Origin: Arthrobacter sp. ISL-48
GTDB taxonomy: Bacteria; Actinomycetota; Actinomycetes; Actinomycetales; Micrococcaceae
NCBI RefSeq assembly: GCF_018613805.1
Contig: NZ_JAGGPL010000024.1
Coordinates: 33,409 to 97,408, forward strand
Length of the DNA: 64,000 bases
Direction of reading: 5' to 3'
The number at the start of each line of letters is the position of its first letter. The stretch's first letter is position 1. Below are positions 1 to 8,160 of this stretch, one piece after another. The notes under the pieces are model-generated. The model made no database searches, was not told the origin of the DNA, and was given only the letters and a program-made list of their open reading frames with translations. Made by a program: the position numbers and the translations under genes.

Positions 1-1389
1 CAGGCCGGCAGCGAGCGTGTTGCCGTCAAGCGGGTCGATCACCAGGAACGCGCCAGTGCGGCGGTGGTGCAGGTAGTTTTCCAGCGGCAGCGGGGCTGCG
101 AGCCGGAGCTGCGCGTGGCCGATGTCGTTCAGTTCGAGGCTTGACGCGGGCTCCAGTTTGAACGAGGCCAGGTCCAGCTTGCCGCTGACGTTGCGCACCA
201 GCGCCTGCACCGTGCGGGTGCCGTGCTTGACCAGCACCTTGGCACCTTCGCGCAGCGGCTTGGGCGAGAGCCAGCACAGGGCCGCGTACACGTCGGCAGA
301 GCTTTCGCGGACGGTGCCGGCAGCGGCGATGGTGTCGCCGCGGGCGACGTCGAACTCGTCGGCCAGCCGGATCGCCACGGACTGCGGCGCGGAGGCCTCC
401 TCAAGCGAGGATCCGGCGAAGTCGATACCCTTCACTGTGGTGGTGCGGGGAGCCTGGCCCGGCGTCAGCACGGACACGGAGTCCCCCACATTGACGGAGC
501 CCTCCGTGATCTGGCCGGCGTAGGCCCGGTAGTCGCGATAGGCCTCAACATCCAGACCGCCGGCAACGGCGTCGGGGGCCAGGGCACCCTGCGGCCGGAT
601 GACCAGCTGCACGGGGAAGCGGAAGCTCTCCAGCTGGGTGTCGATCTCGTCCGCGGCGGGCAGGGTCTCGAGGACCTCCAGCAGCGCGGGACCGTCGTAC
701 CAGGGGGTGCGGGCGGAGCGCTCCACCACGTTGTCGCCGTCGAGCGCGGACACCGGGATGACCAGCAGGTCGTCGATGTGGTCGGCGGTCCCCAGCTCGG
801 CGGAACCGATGCCCAGCTCGCGGGCAACCTGCTGCACGTCGGCTTGGATTTCACGGAACACGGACTCGCTGAAGTCCACCAGGTCGATCTTGTTCACGGC
901 TACGATCACGTGCGCCACCCTGAGCAGCTGCAGCACGGACAGGTGCCGGCGGGTCTGCTCCAGGACACCTTTGCGGGCGTCAATGAGTACGACGACGGCG
1001 TCCGCAGTGGACGCGCCGGTCACCGTGTTCTTGGTGTACTGCACGTGCCCGGGGCAGTCGGCCAGGATGAAGCTGCGCTGGTCCGTGGCAAAGTAGCGGT
1101 AGGCCACGTCGATGGTGATGCCCTGCTCACGCTCGGCACGCAGGCCGTCGGTCAGGAGTGCCAGGTCAATAGCCTGGGTGCCGGTGGCGCCAGCGCCGCC
1201 GAAGCCGCGGTCCGCAGAGGTGCGGGCAACGGCGTCGAGCTGGTCTGCGAGGATCGCCTTGGAATCGTGAAGGAGGCGGCCCACCAGGGTGGACTTCCCG
1301 TCGTCGACCGATCCCGCGGTGGCAAAGCGGAAGAGGGTGGTGGGCAGAGCTGTCTCCAGCTCCGACAGAGGCAAAGTTTCTGTGCTCAT
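1..1389 (-). CDS. cysN: Sulfate adenylyltransferase subunit 1 (GTPase), 3' end outside the window
   Basis: Large GTP-hydrolysing subunit of ATP sulfurylase; GTP hydrolysis drives formation of adenylylsulfate (APS) by CysD. 463 residues are visible without a stop, so the C-terminus lies beyond base 1. Translation from the ATG at 1389 shows the G1 loop GSVDDGKST (residues 26-34), G3 DCPGH (111-115) and G4 NKID (166-169), followed by EF-Tu-like beta-barrel domains. The start overlaps the cysD stop by one base (TAATG), so the two are translationally coupled. It is the last gene of a minus-strand sulfate assimilation operon. The visible length is close to a CysN without a fused APS kinase, but a C-terminal CysC domain outside the window cannot be excluded. 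Confidence 0.95.
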   Translation of the reverse strand, partial: MSTETLPLSELETALPTTLFRFATAGSVDDGKSTLVGRLLHDSKAILADQLDAVARTSADRGFGGAGATGTQAIDLALLTDGLRAEREQGITIDVAYRYFATDQRSFILADCPGHVQYTKNTVTGASTADAVVVLIDARKGVLEQTRRHLSVLQLLRVAHVIVAVNKIDLVDFSESVFREIQADVQQVARELGIGSAELGTADHIDDLLVIPVSALDGDNVVERSARTPWYDGPALLEVLETLPAADEIDTQLESFRFPVQLVIRPQGALAPDAVAGGLDVEAYRDYRAYAGQITEGSVNVGDSVSVLTPGQAPRTTTVKGIDFAGSSLEEASAPQSVAIRLADEFDVARGDTIAAAGTVRESSADVYAALCWLSPKPLREGAKVLVKHGTRTVQALVRNVSGKLDLASFKLEPASSLELNDIGHAQLRLAAPLPLENYLHHRRTGAFLVIDPLDGNTLAAGL

Positions 1390-2336
1390 TAGAAGTAGCC
1401 ATCTTTCTTGCGGTCTTCCATGGCTGCCTCGGAGATGCGGTCATCTGCACGGGTGGCGCCACGTTCGGTGATGGTGGAGGCGGCAACTTCGATCACAACG
1501 TCGCTCACGGTGGCTGCGGCCGATTCAACGGCACCAGTGCAGGACATGTCCCCCACGGTGCGGTACCGGACCGTCTTGATGATGACTTCCTCGTGGGGAA
1601 GCGGCTGCGAGACCTCGCCCACCGCCCGCCACATGCCGTCGCGGGCAAACACCTCGCGGTCGTGAGCGTAGTACAGGCCCGGCAGCTCGATGTTCTCGCG
1701 CTCGATGTAGCGCCAGATGTCCAGCTCCGTCCAGTTGCTGATGGGGAACGCGCGCACGTGCTGGCCCACAGTGTGGCGGCCGTTGTACAGGTTCCACAGC
1801 TCGGGACGCTGGTTCCGCGGATCCCACTGGCCGAACTCGTCACGCAGGCTCAGGATGCGCTCCTTGGCGCGGGCCTTGTCCTCGTCACGACGTCCGCCGC
1901 CAAACACGGCGTCGAACTTGTTCTGCTGGATGGCGTCCAGCAGCGGGACGGTCTGCAGCGGGTTGCGGGTGCCGTCGGCACGCTCGGCCAGCTCGCCACG
2001 GTCGATGAATTCCTGGACGCTTCCGACGACGAGCTTCAGTCCCAGCCGCTCCACGGTCCGGTCGCGGAAGTCGATGACCTCCGGGAAGTTGTGGCCCGTG
2101 TCCACGTGCAGCACCGGGAACGGGACCTTGCCGGGCCAGAACGCCTTGGTGGCCAGATGCAGCATCACCACGGAGTCCTTGCCGCCGGAGAACAACAGCG
2201 CAGGCTTCTCGAACTCGGCAACAACTTCGCGGATGATGTGGATCGCCTCGGACTCGAGGGTGTCCAGGCTGGAGAGGCGCGTGGAAATGGCAGCGTCAGT
2301 CACCTGGGTGGGCTCCTCGGTTAGGAAAGTGCTCAT
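1389..2336 (-). CDS. cysD: Sulfate adenylyltransferase subunit 2
   Basis: Catalytic subunit of ATP sulfurylase, adenylating sulfate to APS in the cytoplasm. The 315-residue product has the PP-loop SGGKDS at residues 50-55 and the expected CysD core downstream (VDTGHNFPEV, GGGRRDEDKARAKER, FPISNWTELDIW). The ATG at 2336 is chosen because it forms an ATGA overlap with the cysH stop; the reading frame stays open further upstream, but only through cysH. The 3' end overlaps the cysN start. Gene order cysH-cysD-cysN fits an assimilatory pathway. Confidence 0.95.
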   Translation of the reverse strand: MSTFLTEEPTQVTDAAISTRLSSLDTLESEAIHIIREVVAEFEKPALLFSGGKDSVVMLHLATKAFWPGKVPFPVLHVDTGHNFPEVIDFRDRTVERLGLKLVVGSVQEFIDRGELAERADGTRNPLQTVPLLDAIQQNKFDAVFGGGRRDEDKARAKERILSLRDEFGQWDPRNQRPELWNLYNGRHTVGQHVRAFPISNWTELDIWRYIERENIELPGLYYAHDREVFARDGMWRAVGEVSQPLPHEEVIIKTVRYRTVGDMSCTGAVESAAATVSDVVIEVAASTITERGATRADDRISEAAMEDRKKDGYF

Positions 2337-3085
2337 ACGTGTAGTCCGCATTCTGTCTTGTCGGTGCCTGCCCAGCGGCCGGCGCGGGGGTCGTCGCCCG
2401 GCGCCACCTTCCGGGTGCAGGGCTGGCAGCCAATGGAGGGGTAACCCTGGGAAAGCAGCGGGTTGACGGGCAGGAGGTTGTCGTCGGAGTACTCCACCAG
2501 CTGGTCGAAGGTCCACGCGGCCACGGGGTTGACCTTGACCAGCCCGTTGACCTCATCCCACGTCACCAGAGGCGTGTTGGTGCGGGTGGGCGCCTCGTCG
2601 CGGCGGACCCCGGTGAACCAGAGTTCGTAGCCGGCCAGGGTGCGGCGCAGCGGGGCCACCTTGCGGAGCGCGCAGCACTGGGCGGCGTCGCGGGCAAAGA
2701 GGTCCTTGCCCAGGAGCCTGTCCTGCTGTTCCACGGTGTTCTCCGGGAGCACGTCCACGACGTTGACGCGGAGGTTCGCGGCTACCTCATCACGCGTGGC
2801 GTAGGTTTCCGGGAAGTGATAGCCGGTCTCCAGGAAAAGGACGTCGACGCCGGGCATCTGGTCCGCGACCAGCGCGGGCAGGACGGAGTCGGCCATGGAG
2901 CAGGCCACCGCGACGGCGGGCAGCTCGAAGTTCCGCTCTACCCAGGCGATGACGTCGCGGGCCGGGGCGTCCCAGCCGAGCTCGGCAGCGCCGGACTCGG
3001 CGAGGGCCTTGAGTTCGTCTTTGCTGCGCAGGGCAGGCGGGGCTGCTTCAAGCACCGGGTCGACGCCGGCTGCGTGCTTACTCAC
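2333..3085 (-). CDS. cysH: Adenylylsulfate (APS) reductase, CysH family
   Basis: Thioredoxin-dependent reduction of adenylylsulfate to sulfite. The 250-residue protein has the paired cysteines CC at 137-138 and CxxC at 220/223, which in this family ligate a [4Fe-4S] cluster and mark APS rather than PAPS specificity. The C-terminal ECGLH carries the catalytic Cys246. Start is GTG at 3085, overlapping the sulfite reductase stop (GTGA). The absence of an APS kinase gene nearby agrees with direct use of APS. Substrate choice is inferred from the cysteine pattern. Confidence 0.93.
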   Translation of the reverse strand: MSKHAAGVDPVLEAAPPALRSKDELKALAESGAAELGWDAPARDVIAWVERNFELPAVAVACSMADSVLPALVADQMPGVDVLFLETGYHFPETYATRDEVAANLRVNVVDVLPENTVEQQDRLLGKDLFARDAAQCCALRKVAPLRRTLAGYELWFTGVRRDEAPTRTNTPLVTWDEVNGLVKVNPVAAWTFDQLVEYSDDNLLPVNPLLSQGYPSIGCQPCTRKVAPGDDPRAGRWAGTDKTECGLHV

Positions 3086-4818
3086 TGGAGTGCCTCCTCA
3101 TCTGCTGCGTGGGCCCACTCGGCGAAGGTCTGGCCTTCGGCGCGCTGGGCAACGAACGTACGGACCACGCGTTCCACGTAGTCGGGCAGGTCCTCGACGT
3201 AGACCTTGAGGCCGCGGACGGTGCGTCCCAGGCCTGCTTCCTCCCGGTCGTTGGAAGCCAGCCCGCCGCCCAGGTGGACCTGGAAACCCGGGGTGGGGTC
3301 GCCGTCGGGGGTTGGCAGCATCATGCCCTTGAGGCCGATGTCCGCGGTCTGGATGCGGGCACAGGAGTTGGGGCAGCCGTTGATATGCAGTGACAGGGCG
3401 TGCGGCAGCTCGCCGGACGCGGTGAGGTCGGCCAGGCGGCGTTCCAGCTCAGCCACGGCCGTAGCCGCAGTGACCTTGGTTTCCACGATGGCCAGCTTGC
3501 AGTATTCGATGCCGGTGCAGGCGATGGTGCCGCGGCGGAACACGGAGGGGCGTGCGGACAGGCCCAGGGCGTCAAGCTCGGCAACCAGCGGCTCAACGTG
3601 GTCCTTAGGAACATCCAGGACCACCAGCTTCTGGTGCGGGGTGGTGCGCAGGCGGTAGGAGCCGCGGGCTTCGAGGGTGTCAGCAAGCTTCACGAGCTGC
3701 GCGCCGGAGAGACGGCCGGCCAGCGGGGTGGCGCCGATGAAGAACTTGCCGTCCTTCTGCTCGTGCACGCCGATGTGGTCGCCCGGGCTGGTGGGCTTTG
3801 GCGCGGCCGGACCGTCGGCCAGCTTGTAGCCCAGGTACTCGTCCTCCAGGATCTGGCGGAACTTCTCCGGACCCCAGTCGGCCATCAGGAACTTCAAACG
3901 GGCCTTGGTGCGCATGCGCCGGTAGCCGTAGTCGCGGAAGATGCTGGTGACGCCAAGCCACACTTCGGCGGCCTCTTCCGGCTTCACGAAGGCACCGAGG
4001 CGCTTGCCCAGCATCGGGTTCGTGGAGAGGGCGCCGCCGGCCCACAGGTCATACCCGACGCCGAGTTCGGGGTGGCGCACGCCTACCAGGGCGAAGTCGT
4101 TGATCTCGTGCACCACGTCCTGGCTGGGGTGGCCGGTGATGGCGGTCTTGTACTTGCGCGGCAGGTTGGACAGCAGCGGGTTGCCAATGAAGCGCTCGCC
4201 CAGCTCCGCGATCAGCGGCGTGGGGTCGATGATCTCGTCCTTGGCGATGCCGGCCACGGGGGAACCCAGGATGACGCGCGGAACGTCGCCGCACGCTTCC
4301 GTGGTGGACAGGCCGATGCCCTCAAGGCGGCGCCAGATCTCGGGAATATCCTCCACGCGGATCCAGTGCAGCTGGATGTTCTGGCGGTCGGTGAGGTCCG
4401 CGGAATCCCGGGCGAAATCAACGGAGATCTGGCCGATGACGCGCAGCTGCTCGGTGGTGAGCGCGCCGCCGTCGATCCTTACCCGGAGCATGAAGTACTT
4501 ATCCTCAAGCTCGTGCGGCTCGAGTGTTGCGGTCTTGCCGCCGTCGATCCCGGGCTTGCGCTGGGTGTAGAGGCCCCACCAGCGGAATCGGCCGTGCAGG
4601 TCCTGGCCCGGAATGGAGTCAAAGCCCTCTTTGGAGTAGATGGACTCGATACGCTCGCGCACGTTAAGGCCGTCGTCTTCCTGTTTCCAGGTCTCATTGG
4701 CGTTCAGCGGCGCGGTGCCGTCCACTTTCCACTGGCCATGCGGCTTCGCAGCGGGGCGGGCGGGGCGCTTGGTGGCAGCGGGGTCCGCGGACGCTCCGGC
4801 TAGAGCTGTATCAGTCAT
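3082..4818 (-). CDS. sir: Ferredoxin-dependent sulfite reductase, siroheme [4Fe-4S] type
   Basis: Six-electron reduction of sulfite to sulfide. The 578-residue protein starts at the ATG at 4818; the frame continues 12 codons upstream, but that part looks like leader. The siroheme/[4Fe-4S] cysteines occur as CTGIEYC (434/440) and CPNSC (482/486). Two ferrodoxin-like repeats are present, as in the nitrite/sulfite reductase family. Tyr84 (in WGLYTQR) and Cys176 (in EACGDVPR) lie where the covalent Tyr-Cys link of mycobacterial SirA is found; whether the bond forms here is inference. It lies 75 bases downstream of the chelatase that would supply siroheme iron, and overlaps cysH. A nitrite reductase role is less likely in this operon. 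Confidence 0.92.
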   Translation of the reverse strand: MTDTALAGASADPAATKRPARPAAKPHGQWKVDGTAPLNANETWKQEDDGLNVRERIESIYSKEGFDSIPGQDLHGRFRWWGLYTQRKPGIDGGKTATLEPHELEDKYFMLRVRIDGGALTTEQLRVIGQISVDFARDSADLTDRQNIQLHWIRVEDIPEIWRRLEGIGLSTTEACGDVPRVILGSPVAGIAKDEIIDPTPLIAELGERFIGNPLLSNLPRKYKTAITGHPSQDVVHEINDFALVGVRHPELGVGYDLWAGGALSTNPMLGKRLGAFVKPEEAAEVWLGVTSIFRDYGYRRMRTKARLKFLMADWGPEKFRQILEDEYLGYKLADGPAAPKPTSPGDHIGVHEQKDGKFFIGATPLAGRLSGAQLVKLADTLEARGSYRLRTTPHQKLVVLDVPKDHVEPLVAELDALGLSARPSVFRRGTIACTGIEYCKLAIVETKVTAATAVAELERRLADLTASGELPHALSLHINGCPNSCARIQTADIGLKGMMLPTPDGDPTPGFQVHLGGGLASNDREEAGLGRTVRGLKVYVEDLPDYVERVVRTFVAQRAEGQTFAEWAHAADEEALQ

Positions 4819-4893
4819 AGATCGACTGTAGGGCCCAGCCGAATTGCGCCACAAAGACCCCGGAAACGCTAAGTCACCTAGGGAAATATTTCG

Positions 4894-5655
4894 TCATGAA
4901 TCGCCGGACGGCCTTGCGTAATCCGAATTAAGCGCGATCACGGCGTCGTACCGTTCCAGGGCGATCTCGGCCAGCACAGGGGAAGGCAGCAGCGGCTCGG
5001 TCACGATATCGGCGCCCGCTTTCGCGAGCTGGTCGTGGAAGTATCCGTGCGCCAAGAGGTAGGACGCAATGACCACCCTGCCGCCGAGGTCAACGGCTCC
5101 GGCGGACTCCCCCGCCCCGGCACCGCCTTCGGCTTCCTCACGGAGCATGGCGACGGCGTCGGGCACTGAGGGCTTGGCGGAGGCACCGTAGGCCGCCACG
5201 ATCCGGTTGGGCCGCAGTTCCCTGAGCTGCCCGGCCAGCTCCTCCACGCTAAGGGCGGCGTTGGGGTTGGAGGACCCTGCTGCGGCGAGGATGACGGCGT
5301 CGCGATGGGTGACGCCGGCCTCCAGCAGTCGCTGGTCCAGCAGGGCAGCCAGCCGCTGATCCGGGCCAAGCGGCGCGGCGGCAAGGCTGCCGGGCCGGCT
5401 CTTCACGGCCCGCGCAATGTCCACCTTGACGTGGTAGCCCACACTCAGCAGCAACGGCACCACGACGGCGGATTCGTCCGGCGGCAGCGACGCCACAACG
5501 TCAACGAGGTCCGGCTGCTGGACGTCCACGTAGGCCTCCCGCACCTCCAGTCCAGGCCGCAGTGCTGCGATGGCGTCGCGCAGGGCGTTGACCTCCGCGG
5601 CGCCTTGCACACTGGATGTCCCGTGGGCACAGGCAATCATGATGGGGCTGTTCAT
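4894..5655 (-). CDS. Sirohydrochlorin ferrochelatase, CbiX/SirB-like
   Basis: Predicted to insert iron into sirohydrochlorin, the last step of siroheme synthesis. The 253-residue protein has the CbiX arrangement of two related alpha/beta halves: an N-terminal ACAHGTSS with catalytic-type His and an HVKVDIA metal-site segment, and a second half with AAAGSSNP and LAHGYFHDQL. It is the first gene of the minus-strand sulfate assimilation group and sits next to the siroheme enzyme, which supports iron rather than cobalt as the metal. No separate siroheme synthase gene is in the window. Confidence 0.85.
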   Translation of the reverse strand: MNSPIMIACAHGTSSVQGAAEVNALRDAIAALRPGLEVREAYVDVQQPDLVDVVASLPPDESAVVVPLLLSVGYHVKVDIARAVKSRPGSLAAAPLGPDQRLAALLDQRLLEAGVTHRDAVILAAAGSSNPNAALSVEELAGQLRELRPNRIVAAYGASAKPSVPDAVAMLREEAEGGAGAGESAGAVDLGGRVVIASYLLAHGYFHDQLAKAGADIVTEPLLPSPVLAEIALERYDAVIALNSDYARPSGDS

Positions 5656-5716
5656 AGGGGCTAGCGTAACGTTGGAGCCGCCCTGTCCGCCCCTCTGTGA
5701 TTAGCCGGGACGCTCC

Positions 5717-6388
5717 ATGACTTTCCCTTTTGACATCGCCCTGGTGTGGCTCGACCTGGCCGGCGTCTTCTTCTTCGCGGTGTCCGGCTCCCTCCTGGCG
5801 GCCCGGAAACAGTTCGACATCGTGGGCTCGCTGCTCCTGGCTTCTCTGGTTTCGTTGGGCGGCGGGGTCATTCGCGACATCATCCTGGGTACTGCCCCTC
5901 CCGCCGCGTTCACCAATCCCGCCTACCTGGTTCCGCCGGTGCTGGCCACGGTCCTGGTCTACTTTCTGTTCTCCAGCGTCCAGCGCTTCACCTCGCTCCT
6001 GGTCCTGTTCGACGCCGGCGGGCTGGCCCTCTTCTGCATCACCGGCACCCTGAAGGCATTGGCCATGGGGGTGAACCCTGTTGCCGCCGCACTGCTGGGT
6101 GTTACGACGGCGGTGGGCGGGGGTCTGCTGCGTGACATCACGGCCAACGAGGTGCCCCGGCTGTTCGACCCCGCCGACATCTACGTGCTGCCCGCCTTCA
6201 CGGGGGCTGCGCTGACCACGGTCCTCTGGCTTTCGGGTGCCTTCAATGCTGTGACTGCGTGCGCAGTTGCCGCTGTGGTGTTCACCTTCCGCGTCCTTGC
6301 CTGGCGCCGGTCCTGGTACGTTCCGCTCGCCGTGCGTGGCTGGCACCGGCTGGGGGTTGACGCGTCCGAATACAGGGACCGGGATTAG
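5717..6388 (+). CDS. TRIC-type (UPF0126) membrane channel protein
   Basis: Integral membrane protein of 223 residues with about seven hydrophobic segments and an internal duplication. Each half carries a glycine-rich motif: GGGVIRD near residue 48-54 and GGGLLRD near 134-140, the hallmark of the bacterial YadS/TRIC family. Bacterial TRIC homologues form trimeric monovalent cation channels; the ion and physiological role here are unknown. The start follows 61 bases after the divergent chelatase gene, so the two share a short promoter region. A seven-base gap separates it from the next gene on the same strand. Confidence 0.85.
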   Translation: MTFPFDIALVWLDLAGVFFFAVSGSLLAARKQFDIVGSLLLASLVSLGGGVIRDIILGTAPPAAFTNPAYLVPPVLATVLVYFLFSSVQRFTSLLVLFDAGGLALFCITGTLKALAMGVNPVAAALLGVTTAVGGGLLRDITANEVPRLFDPADIYVLPAFTGAALTTVLWLSGAFNAVTACAVAAVVFTFRVLAWRRSWYVPLAVRGWHRLGVDASEYRDRD

Positions 6389-6395
6389 CTAGGAT

Positions 6396-6827
6396 ATGAG
6401 CATGACTGACATGTTCCTCGAGAAATTCCGCGCGCTTGTTCCGAAGTATCTCGAAGACGAATGGCAGGAAGAAGACGGGCTGCCCACCGATGAGCTTGAT
6501 TCAGCCCTCGCCGAACACCAGTTCCAGGTGCCCATGGTCCTGCGCGAGTTTTACCTGGCACTCGGCGGCTGCGAGGACCTCATGGAGGCCTACCACTACT
6601 TCTGGGATCCCGAAGAGCTCGAAGTTGACGACGAGGGTTTCCTGATGTTCCTCGAGGACGAGGAAGAACAATTCACCTGGGGCTTCCGCGTGGGCGACCT
6701 CAGCGTCCCAGACCCCATCGTGTACCGCCGCAACAACGCCCGCGCGCAGTGGAAATCTGAAGAGGGTACATTCTCCGAGTTCGTCTTCGACATGTTCGAG
6801 TGGGCGTTCAACGACGAGGAAGACTAG
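6396..6827 (+). CDS. SUKH-like (SMI1/KNR4) small acidic protein
   Basis: A very acidic 143-residue cytoplasmic protein. The segment around residues 28-60 (LPTDELDSALAEHQ... VPMVLREFYLALGGC) matches the start of SMI1/KNR4 (SUKH) domains, where an LP motif precedes a helix and the LREFY...GG turn. The acidic loop DPEELEVDDEGFLMF and the aromatic FTWGFRVGD strand fit the same fold. SUKH proteins often serve as immunity proteins in toxin systems, but here no polymorphic toxin gene is adjacent, so a function cannot be assigned. It is cotranscribed at most with the TRIC gene upstream, seven bases away. Confidence 0.7.
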   Translation: MSMTDMFLEKFRALVPKYLEDEWQEEDGLPTDELDSALAEHQFQVPMVLREFYLALGGCEDLMEAYHYFWDPEELEVDDEGFLMFLEDEEEQFTWGFRVGDLSVPDPIVYRRNNARAQWKSEEGTFSEFVFDMFEWAFNDEED

Positions 6828-6862
6828 GCTCCCTGGGCTGGTTTCGTGGGCTGCGGACCCCC

Positions 6863-6958
6863 GCTGAATCTCCCCGGCTTTGCAGGCGCTCGACGGCGTG
6901 TCCGGCAGTTTTGAGGGTGTGGCCCCGCTTCCTCGGCTCAAAGCTGGGGAATCTCAGC
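6863..6958. repeat. Inverted pair of a dispersed 20-bp element between convergent genes
   Basis: 6863-6883 and 6939-6958 carry inverted copies of an element whose core reads CAAAGCTGGGGAATCTCAGC on the plus strand at 6939. The arms could pair across a loop of about 55 bases. It lies between the convergent SUKH and DUF559 genes and overlaps the last bases of the latter, so a bidirectional terminator role is plausible. Related copies occur at 7918-7938 and 33620-33639. Confidence 0.55.
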
Positions 6959-7775
6959 GCACAACCCTGCCCCGTAAGACCTGCCACACCTCATCCACGA
7001 CCTTCTGTGGCTTGTAGACCACGTCCGCGTAGCCATATCTGAGCACGGCATAACCATCCAAGGTGCTGGCGTTGTTGCGCAGCCGGTCCTTCTTGACCTG
7101 TCTAGGCTCAAGGTGGGTGGCGCCGTCGAGCTCAACGATCAGGAAGCCTTCCAGCAGGAAGTCCACGATGCCGATACCAGGCAGGTCCACCTGCGTCTGC
7201 GTAAAGATCCCTTCGCTGCGGAATATGAGCCTGGCCACCACCTCGATTGGCGATTCGGCCGTACCGTCGACCAGGTCCAGGACCCTGCGGGCCGCCCCGT
7301 TACGGTTTCCTGGCAGGTGGCCACGGAGGTAGCCGAGGGTGGTGCGTCCCTGCACCAGGGCACTCTCCACCAGAATGGCAGCCTCCACCTCGGGCAGGCA
7401 ACGCAACCCGTGCAGCAGCACGTCGGTGAGTCCTGCCACGGGCCATGGCGCGTGGGGCGGCACGACGGACTCGCGATGCACTGCTACTCCCTTGGCAGCA
7501 CCGTGGCGGCACAGCAGGTGGAGGGTCCGGGGCTCGTGCAGCCGCCACAGCCGATGATGGGTGGTCGCTGAGGCACAGGTCAGCAGGCCGTTGGCGAGGA
7601 CAGCCGCCACCATGTCCGGGGCGGCACAGGGAAGGGCCACTACCCCGTGCCGGAGCCGTCGGATTTCGCCGGCGCCCACTGCATTTCTGATGTTCCGGTC
7701 CGTGAAGCCGGCTCTTAGAAGCGTCGATGTTCGGGCCACGAACCCGGCGTATTTCAGGTAGGCGGTGAGGTCCAT
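6954..7775 (-). CDS. AbiEi-like N-domain plus DUF559 (Vsr-like endonuclease fold) protein
   Basis: A 273-residue protein from the ATG at 7775 (a TTG at 7796 is an in-frame alternative). The N-terminal third resembles the winged-helix antitoxin-like domain of the AbiEi family (LLRAGFTDRNIRNAVGAGEIRRLRHGVVAL). The C-terminal third is DUF559-like, with VDFLLEGFLIVELDGATHL followed by KKDRLRNNASTLDGYAVLRYGYADV; the acidic residues and the K/R helix match the Vsr/PD-(D/E)xK-type core of DUF559. Such proteins are common and multicopy in Arthrobacter-like genomes, with unknown function. No toxin partner is adjacent, so a toxin-antitoxin role is not supported. Confidence 0.75.
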   Translation of the reverse strand: MDLTAYLKYAGFVARTSTLLRAGFTDRNIRNAVGAGEIRRLRHGVVALPCAAPDMVAAVLANGLLTCASATTHHRLWRLHEPRTLHLLCRHGAAKGVAVHRESVVPPHAPWPVAGLTDVLLHGLRCLPEVEAAILVESALVQGRTTLGYLRGHLPGNRNGAARRVLDLVDGTAESPIEVVARLIFRSEGIFTQTQVDLPGIGIVDFLLEGFLIVELDGATHLEPRQVKKDRLRNNASTLDGYAVLRYGYADVVYKPQKVVDEVWQVLRGRVVR

Positions 7776-8160
7776 GGCCCCAGCACAGCCGAACAAGCCT
7801 CCGGCGGGCAGGGGCAGGAGCGGCTATGTGGACAAGGCGGCCGCTGGAATCCCCCGGGTTTCGGCGCGCAGCCCTGCGTGTCGGCGGGACGCGCCTGGCA
7901 AATGAGGGATCACCGAGCAAAGGTGGGGAAGCTCAGCCGGAGAACCTGTGACACGTGCTGTAACAAGAGACTTGCATTCTGTGACAAAGCTGTCATAGAC
8001 TATTCACGGATCCGCTAAACGCCTCCGGCGGGTCTGATGCGAACGGAGAAATAGCTCCGGTTCGATGCAGCGTATGATTCGTATCGTTGCAGCGGACCGG
8101 GGCTATTGCGTTAAGTTCGGACCGCCCCGAGTCGTCGCCTGAAGCACAGAAGAACCAAAA
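7776..8160. other. Intergenic region with an orphan promoter and possible small RNA
   Basis: 385 bases without a convincing protein gene. It contains a dispersed repeat copy (7918-7938), a promoter-like pair pointing to the plus strand (TTGCAT at 7972-7977, 18-base spacer, TAGACT at 7996-8001) and, downstream, several short complementary segments including CGGGGC/GCCCCG near 8098-8133. No plus-strand gene follows until menF at 11465, so the transcript would be a small RNA or an antisense to the 3' end of the polyprenyl synthase gene. Confidence 0.4.
7972..8001 (+). promoter_or_regulatory. Candidate sigma-70-type promoter with no gene behind it
   Basis: TTGCAT and TAGACT hexamers are separated by 18 bases. 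The sequence between them includes a TGTGACA...TGTCATA inverted repeat that could bind a regulator. Start of transcription would be near 8008. Confidence 0.4.

Noticed and set aside
223..4803. Long plus-strand open frames across the sulfate assimilation genes
   Set aside because: They are antisense shadows caused by high GC third positions; the minus strand shows complete motifs of cysN, cysD, cysH and sulfite reductase.
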